DNA from: Marsupella aquatica
Taxonomy: Eukaryota; Marchantiophyta
NCBI GenBank assembly: GCA_973895155.1
Contig: OZ316891.1
Span: forward strand, 15,314,001 to 15,378,000
Reading direction: 5' to 3'
Length of the DNA: 64,000 nt
Shown: in pieces, positions 49,001 to 61,000 of the stretch
How positions within the stretch are numbered: position 1 is the stretch's first letter
Layout of the letters: each line of letters starts with the position of its first letter
Made by a program: the position numbers and the translations under genes
The notes under the pieces: model-generated
The model's input: only the letters and a program-made list of their open reading frames with translations
What the model was told of the DNA's origin: nothing
The model's database searches: none

Positions 49001-52000
49001 GAGAGTACTCTGTTAGTACTGGTCACGTCATGAACGGTCAAGACAAGGAGTGTGGATAATGCATTCTATAAGCAATCTGCACACTCTATTTTGGATTTGA
49101 AGAAGGAAGAACGTTTGAATTTTTTGTGCTGTACATTTGGAGATTGAATTGTTCGAATTAGAGACATCCTGGAAGCAGAAACAACCATGCAATACAATGC
49201 AATCAAGATTCCAAAATAATAGATCCTCGTTATGACATACGAGAAATTTGCTTACCGATGGTAAACCAGCAGTAAGTCTATTGCTGATTGTGTGGATCAT
49301 CGAGCAAGATTTGGTCAAGAGGTCCATATCTACTGATGATAGATTTCTGACTGGCTCATACTTAGCCAGGGTAACCTTGGCCACTGCTTGAAGTGCCGCA
49401 GGGGTCCATTTGTCATAGTAATCAACTATGAAATGTTGAGAAATAAGTGTAGAGGCGACAGAACCACTAGTCATCGCGTCTTTGTATGTCGCATTCTCGG
49501 CACATATCACCTGCCATCAGATCAACTACATCTGAGCATAGATGCGAACAACCTATATATTTCTAGAGAATCTCTTGAAGTCAAATTTAAATCAGAGTAT
49601 TCCACACATTAGAAACGTTGAGTCTTAGTGTTGACACAATCTAAAAGTAGCGGTTAGTCTTATAAATATAATTAACACTTCGTATAAGCAATAAAATGAG
49701 AAGATTCCCTAGTCTTGTACTTTGTTCCTGTTTATCATCAAGATGTCCACGTCAAGATTTGTAGAGAAGCATGTATAAGACTATTAGGTAAATAAAGATT
49801 CAAAGAACAAGTTAACAATGGCTCACAAGGTGAAGAGTTTCTTTCAGGCGATTCACAAAGCAATTGTTGAGAAACTGCTCCCGGTCACTGCCCACACTCG
49901 ATTCAGGATATAACGCATTTGCCTCCTCGATTCGATGGAGCTCTTGTTGAATATAATACTTTTCATCTTCTCCAAGAAGATTTGTGGCCTGCATCCAATA
50001 TATTGCAATTGTTTATAATGAGGAAACTTATGAAATCAAGCCTAGACTTGAGAACTTCAGATTTATCCACCTCTAAGTCGTGCTGGTGGAATTTGAAACG
50101 CGGAGTGTCTTCATGCACGTCATAACTGTTATTGAATAAAAATGAACACGCTTTTCTTTAAATGATAACTCGAAAATTGAGTAGTGTCGTTTGAGATGAG
50201 CAACCTCCCCGCAGTGAACGATTAAATTAAGGTCTTCCATGATCTGCTTTTGTATGCTGCAGTCTGTTTCTATAATAATCAGGAACACTGTAGGCTTCGC
50301 TCGAAGACTGCAAGTCTTTAGCAGGTTTCCCATATCAGAAGTCCACTGCTCACTTGTGTAATTGCCATTCACTTGAATCTGATAGGATAGTAATCATCAC
50401 CTACCGATTCAGCTTCTTGATTACAAAATCTTGATGTAGCAATGGTATCACTAATCCAAATTTTTACTGCAATTGCTGTAAAACCTGAAAGTGCGAGTAA
50501 AATGCTCACATCATAGCATTCCGCCAGGCAGTCGATGAAAATCGATAGTTGAGTACGAAGAGTTAATCCAAGAATTCACCTTTATAAGGGTAATCACACA
50601 CAGGAGTTGGAAAAAACGCACCTCAAAGACAGTGTAACCAATAATGTAGGAAGCTAGTCGCGCGAGCGAGCGCCTACCACTCCCAGAGTAGCCTAGAAGC
50701 AATGCATGCCCCTCGGCTATCCTAAGAATATTCAGTAATCTGGAAAGATGGCTCACTGCTCCAGGAAACAGCACAATGGGAGTTTGAGAGGCCCCTTCAG
50801 CTGTGTAGCTTGCCAAAAACTGTTGCACACTTTGTTCCCAATCCTTTCTGCAGATAACTTCTTCATAACGAGACCAGGACTGAGCGATTCCTCCTCTCAC
50901 ATCACGAAAATAATTGCCAAAGATGGGCTGCTGCTCTTCATCTATGAGAGATTCCACATATTGTCTATGTTCATCAGTTTTCAGGTTGAAAACTTCTTCA
51001 GTTGTTGCAAGTAGTGCCGATACTACATGTTTTCTCTCACTCTCACTTTTAAGCCGATCACAAGACACTCTGCAGAACTCATAGGACCAGAGATTAAAGA
51101 ATTTCTGCAGAGATGCAGTGGTCTGATCACAACCCAACAACAACCGTTTTCGGACATGAAAAAGGTCATGAAGACTAATAAGGGATGGTAAATCATCACT
51201 TGAAGATTTCCCCTTGACCTTTAAACGAGTATAAACTTCAACGCATGCTTGAGAGACAATTGCAAGCATTCTGGTGATGTGCACGCTGCGATCAAGCTCA
51301 TTCGTATAGGTTTTGAGACCTGCTAAGAATATTGACTGAAGAGATGAAGACCTGTAGTCAGGACTTTGAATCAGAAAGTAATGCCTGCAAAGTCTTCTTA
51401 ACGGAGAACTTATGCTGGGACTCAGCTTAGTCATTGCAGCCAAATGTACTAGGCCATCTACTGTTGTAAATGATGCATCCATTGGTACACCGTACCACCC
51501 ATTATGCTCAACAAGAAACCTTAGAAATTGTATTGCTGGAGCGTCTTTCCTTGCGTGAAGTTGTGCATTGTGAACATCATCCACGAAGACGACCATCTTC
51601 CCATTTATTGAAGGAACGAGGCTCCTCCTCTTCCAAATTGTTAGTTTTGGCCGCAAAGAGTCATGCAAAGTCGACCCACAACTAGTGCTGTTCAAGGTCA
51701 CGCCAACCACTTGGCATTTGGCAGTTGTGGCATGTTGATGCAGAAGTTGGGCAGCCACTACGGTTTTACCCGTACCTGGTGCACCAGCTAGAAGAACTGG
51801 TCTTCCAAATTTGGACAAAGCGAGCGCCAAAAACTCCACTCTCAGTGTCTCAACTGTTGGAACAAAGAAGGCACCTTGTTCTAAACTCAAACTCAAATGA
51901 GAACCATTCCCAATGCTGTGAGTCCAGAGAGATATATTAGTGCAAGTCGTTGACAGATACTGAGTTTGGGTGAGGAGTTCTTCCCAATTCTTCCAGGTTT

Positions 52001-55000
52001 GCACCTCCATATCATAATAATAATCATAAATGGAACCTTCAGGAAGTGGTCCAAGTTTTTCACCGTTAAGAACGGCAACTTCTCTCAGAACTGTTTCAAA
52101 TTGCTCACTTTCTGTGTGGCTGAGATGGCCACCAATAGACCAGGCAAGTCCGAACAAAACTAAGGAGCTCAGAATCGATTTACAAGAAGGTATGTGCCGA
52201 GTCTGTACAAAATTGGTATCGCCTGCCGAGAACTTGATTTTATCATGCTCATAGTCCAAGTTTCCTGTCTTCTCAATCCCGTCGTTTATTTGCTCTTCTT
52301 GGGTAGCTTGTGAGGCACATGTAAGAAGTCGATGATGATGCAATCGTCGCCAATTCACAGCATCACGAACTTCCTTCTGCCTTTGTTTTATGTAATGCTT
52401 CACTCTGCCCAGTTTCTCGATTGAGGACCTGGCAGAAACCTCTTCGGTATCAACATCAGACTTCATCTTACTTCGGGTACTTCGAAAGCCACAGACCTCC
52501 AAAATTGGTTGCGTCTCTTTTACCCCTTGGGAATGATCACACCAGATTCCGGCCAGTTTCAAACATGCTTCAAGGAAATATAGGAGATTACTGACTAGTC
52601 CTACATGACCAACAGGAAGCTGAGGACATCTCATGGCGACTTCTAAGCATGGCATCAGAAGCTTCTCAAAAAGCTCCTGCAAGATAGCTTGGAACTCCGA
52701 TGCGGGGCAACGCTGGAGCCATGATGACACAACACGTTTCCAACTCTGGTCTTCAGAATCCATGAGAATAATGCCACACCGAGACACTGTCCCTGGAGAC
52801 ACGCTCTTCAAATTCTCCACCTCAAACAACATGCTGAAGGAATCTATAGACGGCAACAGTATACGTTTACCATTGTTTAGACAGAGGAGGCCAGTATCAT
52901 CGAGCATGGTACTGACAAGTTCCAACCAGATTGAGTCCATGAACCCGTCAAGGACCATCCACATCTTCCCTCCGTTTTCCACCCTTGCCTCACATTCATG
53001 GAGGATGTTTGGCATAATTCCATCTTGCCAGGTCTGAGTCTTTGGGTTGGTGCAACCAAACAAATGAGTTGTTGAAACAGCACTGGGATTGACAACTCGA
53101 AAGGTTACTAGTGGATGAGTTTGATCTTGCCTACCTTCAGGAGTGGTGGCGACTTCGCCAGGTTTATTGTTCATAAGGTTGATCGCATCTGAAAGGGTAG
53201 AATAGCACTGAGTCTTACCTGTACCTGGACCACCCACGATTAAAACTCCTCGATGCACTTTCATTGCCCCGTGAAGTTGCAGGCATTTCTGAATGAATGG
53301 TTCGTGAGAAATCAAACTACGCCTAGTTAGGCTGAAGTTTATGGACAATTCTAATTCTCTTTGGCTCGGAGGAGGCACCCTCAAATCAGGAAAAAGGTCA
53401 TCGAGCAGATTCGAGAAAAGGAGGAATCCATCCCCTACTAAGCGAGGTAAGCAATATTGCTGCAGGGTTTTGCACAGAATCATGTCCCCATGTGTATCAT
53501 CAGCCCCCTCATTAGATTTCATCTCTGGAGCAGAGTTCAGAACACTCATCCACTTTATAACTGCCCGCATAGCTCTTAGTCCAAAGTCGCAATAGTTGTC
53601 TTTAAAGCTTAGTTGCTCACCAGCCATTTTGAAACACAAAGTCAACTTGTGAGCAACATTGAGTGGGTCAGAAAATCCTTCAGCTGTCAGAAGAACTTGC
53701 ACGATAACTTTACAGTCAGGCATCATCATCGTTACTGACCGAAACGATGAACGAGTATTCCTTACATAGTCACTGCCTGCAGTCAATTTAGGTTTTGTGG
53801 TTGCGCAGATAGCAAAGCTAGGATTTAGTTGCAAGCCAAATCCGTCAAAGTTATATCTTTGTGCCTTTGTAGCAACTGCATGCTTTATAGAGAGAACCTG
53901 TTGAATTAAAACCGACACAACCTCGGCCCTTAGGCATTCAAATTCATTCAGGCACAGCCAAAGTCCTCCACTTGCCATTCCCTGAATATGGAAAATCCCA
54001 AGGTCAGCACAATGTTACCATGCTGTTTCGCAACCTTCGACAGAATGCTATTACCATTAAAGAGCAATACGTTTTGTAGAGAATTGCACTACATTACGGT
54101 CTACTTTCAGATCATAATGTTGTCTTTCGTGAGTGCAGGAAGCTAACATGAGTTTCTATTTGAGAGTTCAAAACATTCTGAGAAAAGATGATTTTGGTGA
54201 AAAGAGCAATTGAACTAATTGCAGAAGCCTTTCATTTGCACCTTGAGGACATTCCCAATGCTCTGATGATCAAACTCCTCTGAGCAACTCATGACTATAC
54301 AATGCTTTCCCACCGCCTTTGCACAGTCTTTTATAGATTCTGTCTTTCCAACTCCAGCTGCTCCTGTAACCATTCCTCCAAAACCGAGGGAGAAAGCATA
54401 CAGCAGCCCAAGAAAGCATTTTTCTGTAAGAGAAGTCATTACAAGCCTGTTCTGATAGTTAATAAGTTCACATCCATACGTGCGATCCATACTCATGATA
54501 CACACATGGAAATCCCCATTTGAGTGCCAGTAGTAACGCATGGTTCGCTGCCACTCAAATGAATCGACTCCTATCCAACTGCCAGTAATGAGATTGTTCA
54601 TAACCTCACGAAAATAAATAAGCAGTACAACAAGACTTTTATAAGTTCCCTTTTTGTCTGGTGATAGACATGCTTTGATTTGTGCCAGACACTCGTGAAC
54701 TTCTTGAGTTAGATTCTGTGACAGCAGCTGTAATTCTTTCATTACATTCACTTTTCTGACCAATATTCTTTCCACTTGAGTGGAGAATGCCACGTTTGCG
54801 GCAACTAGAAGTACTTGACAAACGGAGCTGCATACAGAACCACTCCACGAACATAGCATCTTGCTGTGATCAGTTTGAACGGGTTTCCCAAAACGAGTAA
54901 TCAGTTGTAGAGTTGGGGGCTTTGATAGTATTTGAGATTTTTTTGAGTTGCTAACTGATAGTGGATTATCAGGCTTCTCTCCTGAGGCACATGAGCTTTT

Positions 55001-58000
55001 ACATATCTGGAGCTCTTGAAGCCTTCCCAGAATAGCATGCATTACCGTGTGTTTCATCTCTTTCTCCACGGCAGCCATCCACTCCTCAACTGGCTCACTA
55101 GATGTTCGTACGGGTATAAGGAAAGGCAAACACTCTGCCCTGTTGATCCACATACCAGTGACTTGTGCTTCACTTGAGAATTCTATTGAGTACAGGTCAC
55201 AAAAGCACTTGCAAAGATAGTACTGTATCTGATTTGGATTTTGCTCCTGAGATAAAATCTGCAAGTAACATATGACGGCTACCTGAGAAACTGTAATTCA
55301 AGACGGGCAATAAGACTTGCTCTGTTCTCCGTGGTGAGTAGTATTCATTCATCTTTAACAAAATCCAGTCACGACAATAATAAATTTACCTGTAAAAGCT
55401 CATCATTTGACAAAAAGAAAAATCTTGGGAATGTCGTCCTTTTCCTCTCAAGTAGGTTGATCAGGCTGCACATTACTCCTTCCATCGTCTCAATAGACTG
55501 AGGAATGTCATCAAAGATTATGCTCGATTCACACAGGTGCATGAAACACCTTCTCTGGACAATGGTGTCAAGCACTTTCTTCCAAAGAATATCGATTTTC
55601 ACAAACTTCCCTGACTCATCCAAAAGCTGCTGTCGTATGTTGACTGACTGGAAGATAGGCCAGAGAATCTGCAATGAATCAAGTCACAAAAATTTATTGG
55701 TAGCATTGTTTATGCTATTCTTCCTCATCTATGAAGCTCATAGATGGAGCAATAAATAAACAAAGCAAAAGCAAATGAAGTGACGCCTCTGATTCTATTT
55801 TATCATAGATGAGTCTTCCTCAAACTTTGTAGCACTCCAGTCAATGCTTTGCAACACTGAATGTAAATTCTTCGGACATAATCCTTGAAAAGTAATCACA
55901 CCTTAAACCACTTCTGAAAGTTTAGAAGTCCTTCAAGCAGATGCAGCAGTAAGTGCAACTTGTCTTCCCAAGCTCGAACGGGACCTTCTAGAGCTTTGGC
56001 AAAAGGACTATGCAGCATACATCCCGCTGCAACAAGTTGGTCATCAAGTAAGTCCAAAACTACCTCACTACCTTGTATCATCTGTCTGCCACCGTTCTCA
56101 TTGTAAGGGCTCACCTCTAGCACAGCCCTTCTCATCTCTTCCTCCATTTTCTCCAGACACACCTGGAGTTATAAGAAACGCCAATAAGAGGTTTTGCAAC
56201 CACGTAACCCTAAGACGATTGCAACAGCATTCATGGATAGCCGATGTTACATACGTCTTAATTTCATTGTCTTTAAATACCGATTGTTGCCGAGACCCAC
56301 TTGCTCAATTCGACCTTCTTTTGAAACTATTGCAAAGAAACCGTGTCTGGTGAATTCTATTGTGCATCTAGGAAAACTTCGTGCGTCTATCACATCCGTT
56401 TCCTTTCAAAGACCAGACCTCTTGATTGTACTCTTCAGCAGCTCTTTCAAGGACTGTCCATATAATTTCTTGCTGTGAAAATAAAACAGGCAGCTCCAGG
56501 ACAGATCTCAAAGTCAATCCTTCTGCACCATCATGAAAAGCCCAGCATCCAGTCCTTGATGCCAGTTCAATCCAATGAATTCTACGCACTCCAGGATGGC
56601 GGAGTCTCAGCAAAAGAGGTAGTCTTGTCAGCATCTCATTCACCTGCAATTTATGCTCCATCAGTACGACAAAAGGGCCAGATGGTATGGAACTCGGGAG
56701 GAAACAACTGTGAGCACTGAAATACAAGCGAAGGTATTCCCAATGCAATTTGATTACCTTTTGAAACCATTATCACAGAGCGGGATACCAAAATCAATCA
56801 CTGTTGATGACCCAGTGCCAAAAGAACCTATGAGTAAGAGGTGTCGAAGTGAAAACACAAGGACTTCAATCCACCAGAATCATTGTTTTGAATAAGGGGT
56901 GCGTAAGATTATCCATCTAACTGTTGTGCTGGTCCCTAGAAGATTATAAATAAGACTCGATTGAAACTACTGAATTTCGTCCTGCTCTGTTAGTGCACCT
57001 CGTCCGCCACAGCGAAAAGGGCGTCTTGACTTGCACTGGAGGAGGTACTATTTTGAACCAGGTTTGTTAATTTATCTCCAAAATCTTGCACCTGAAATAA
57101 GTAATACAGAGAACATGGGGTTATAATGAGAGGCATCTATTGTCAAATTGCTTACTCATACAAGGAAGGCGAGACCTGAAATTATGGACAAGAAAGGATG
57201 ATCTGGCCAAAAACAATCAAGAGTCGAGATTCACACTGTCAAGCGTCAGCTGTTTTTTTGCAGTGTGCTAGTTCCAACCCATTTTTTGAGTTTTCAAACC
57301 AGCTGAATGGAAGATCTAAAACGTCATCTTGATGGAAGCATAGATCAGATTGAGTACCTCTTGTGAGTGTACAACTTACGGTACCTATATCTTGTACTAC
57401 AGTATCTTGCCTGGAGTTGCTCATAGCTCGGGTAAGTTTTAAGTTCCATTTCGGCTAAGGCTTACTTTAGTTTGTGCCCTGACCATGTTGGTGTGGGTGG
57501 CTCGTCCATTAGTGAGTGCTACATTCCATTCGTAGCAGCGTACTGCTACAGCAGCATAGGAATGCTACAATGAATATGATCTGCCTAGGCATAGGCTTAT
57601 TTCGTTTGTTGAGCATCCCTCAACGGTGCTGACAGTTGTTGCTTAGACATTCAACCTTTAGTAACGTTTATTGCTAAGTTCCCGAAAGGCAACAACCTGC
57701 TTTGATCCGTCAGGGACAATGATAAGGGGCGTCCTGCATTCCCCGATGTTGAAGGTAAACCTGTCACAGCGTATTGCAATGATAGCACTATGCCAATTCT
57801 GGAAGTCATATGTTCACAAACTTGACTACACATGTCTGGGTGCTGTACTTCGGACCCATGTATAGAAATGCTCAACGATCTAGGGAATTTACCATCTTAA
57901 ACATGTAGTCCACATTGAGCTTTTGAAAGATTTGAAGCATCCAAAATTCTTTGTCCCTGTTCCAGTTTGCAACTGTCGACCAAAGAGATGTCAAGTATTC

Positions 58001-61000
58001 CATATTAGAAATAGCAGGAGCAAGAAGATGTCTGCACTCCCGATTCTCATAAATCTCCAAAAGTTTTTCTTTACTTGCAAGAGATTCGACTTCAGCACTC
58101 ATACTATGCAAAGCCTCTAGCTTTCTTTGCACAAGAACCTCATTTTCGAAAGCTTCCCTTGGAACCTTCAGTGCTGCTATATCTCTAATAGAAGCCACAA
58201 GCTCAGTAGCCCGTCTAAGCTTCGACGCCTGCAAGGAGCAATTACTCTTCCGTCACTCAACTTACAAAAACACTTTTTGAGCCAGGGGCAGGATTGCTGG
58301 ACTGACCTTGAGACACAACGCATTGTAAAGTTGCCCATTACCTAAAACTTCATGGTGATTTAATATCAGACTAGGCTTCCGGTTGTACATATGTCTAGTA
58401 ATCAAAGAATCTCTAACAATCTTGCACGGTCTAAAGCCCTCGGAAGGTCAGGAAACGAGCACGGAAGGTCCAGATATCATCGTTCATCGTTATTTCAGAT
58501 ACTTTTGTGCATTGTGATATACCTGTTCAGCACGAATGCTGGCCATTACAAGGGACCTCGCACTCATCAAGAACTTGTCCTTTGAGCTCACCACAACGAA
58601 CATATTCTGAATCCTTGCGTAGAGCGACCAGTATGCATGCACATCATCATCGGATACATCCAGGCACAACTTCTCTAGTGCTGAGTGGCATGCATGTAGC
58701 GAGTCAATTCCTCTAGTCAAAGGATGTGGATCAACTTCATAGCTTTTGATAACAGCTTGAACTTCCGCAAAACTCTCTGGACTTACAGAAGACAGCGAAA
58801 TACCAAGAATTCTCTCATCAACGTCTAGCTTCTCGTTTACATGCCTGATAGTTTCCCTTAAACCCCCCAGTAAGATGTTTGCAGCCTTTTGCTTGCTGTC
58901 ATAGCCAATACAAGTTGTGCGCAATATCATCTCATCACAATCCAATTTAAAGAGAACGCCAAAAACTTGGCCATGGGCTGCTGTCAGTGCAGACAGCAAC
59001 TTTTCCTGCTTCTTTGATACAACCTGTACTGTACACACTAAGTCTTCAAAATTTCTAGAACTGGATAAGCAATGTTCTGCAGCCTTGGATGCCTCTATTT
59101 TCTCTGAATCACAGGAGAATTCCACGACTTCAGCGGAGCAATTTAGCCTCCCTGGACGCACGTATCCTTGAAAGCTCGAAGCTACCTTCCTAGCTTTTAA
59201 ATCAAGTTCATGCTTGACAATTATGAAATCTGTCCATAAATCTGCTAGTGTAGCTTGCAAGGCATCCAATGCTTTGGTGCCATACGATAGTGCCTCAGCT
59301 ACACGATGGCGGCAAATAGGTAGAGCTTCATCCGCTGCATTGAGTAGAACATCACGTTGAACCTGCATGGATAGCCCAAATAGAATCTTCAGACATATTA
59401 CTGCAATGCTCTCTGGATACAATTAATAGATTTAGCACTGCACTGTGTGGATGCACTTGTATCCCGTCAAAAATGCACAACAACTCAAATCATGGTCATC
59501 TGATAACCAAAAACTACAAAATGGACTGGTGTTGGGGCGCAGTTCCCAAGTGAATTGGAAGGAAAGAACCTTGCTATGCGCCAGATCTTTGGTATCCATG
59601 AATGGTAGAGAAAGCAGGGCTTCCAAAACGTCATCCAACTATGGTAACCAAAACATTACACATGGGAGACAAGTCAACGGGTCTCGTCAATTTCGATTCA
59701 TTTGTGACAGTTATGTATGCTTGGTAATAAAATAAATCAATGTTGACATCTGCCGATCCCTTGCAAGGACGAGGGACAAAACGCAAGGAGTGATTGGTAT
59801 GTTGGAAGTGAGATTCAGAGAGGTTTGACTTTGCGCTCATGCTGTGCAAGGAATTTCTACACAGAAAGGTAAGCAGCACTATAACGGTTGATAAAAAATG
59901 CATACCAGTTTCCCTGAAAAGACGTCCAGCTTTGAGAGTGGAGTTCGATAGCCAAGCTTATTTTCTGCAGAGATGGATAGCTTAATGAGAAATAACGGCC
60001 TGAACCGAAAGGGACTATATTCGGGCTTGACCATCAACTTCGGCTCTTCTTCAAATCGTGCAGCATACATGTCAAGGGTTCCTTTTAAAGCCTTTGCCAA
60101 AGCAGTCTCAGTTAAAATGTTTGCCCATCTGCATAATAGATTGGAGCAAGTGTCATGATCCTGATACCGCATGAACAACTCAGCACGCAAAAGAAAACCT
60201 CATTAGATGAAGCCATCCTTAAATTAGAACGCGTAAAATTAAAGTTGTGTGAATGAATGGACCATGAGATCAGAACTCTACAAAAGTGGTAGAGTGGCAT
60301 GAATGAGTAAATGAATCCAAAGATCAATTTAAATTCTTCAATACAATTGCTATAGCAAGACTTCACTGCATGCACATAGCATGGGGTCACTACCTTGCAA
60401 TTCGTATGTACAAATTCGACCCATTCTCCGTGCTTAATCCCTATCACCACAACAGTGTGAGAATTTAGAGTCCTCACCAAGTTGTTTTGATCTTCAGCGA
60501 GTATCAAAAACGAAACAAAAAAGAGAAGTCTCTTTACTTTCATTGTAACTGCAGTTGTAGGAGAACATCCACACACCATAACTAACCATGTCTCGCACCA
60601 AGGCTGTGTTCAAAGCATCCTTCGAATCAGCCAGCACCCTGTTCTTTACGTATTCTGTGCTTTCACCAATAGTCTCACTCTGGACAAGAATTCACATTAG
60701 CACGAATACCAGAGTAGCTTGTAACTATTGTTCAAAAGCCATTTTATAGAATATGACTACATATTGACTACCCTAAGTCACAAAGTACGCCCAGAAATGA
60801 GTCACCTCACCGCAAGTACTCTCTACCTGTGATTGGCAGTACCTGCAATGCTAGAGCCTTGGCGATGGATACACAAGGTACCGACACAGCAAGAAATCGT
60901 GTCTTCTCAAGCATTTTCACAGAATCTACCACCAAGAGCATGGCTGACTGAAGGCCTGGATGTAGCCATGCTGCTGAAGTAGCCAGATTCATTGATTGCA

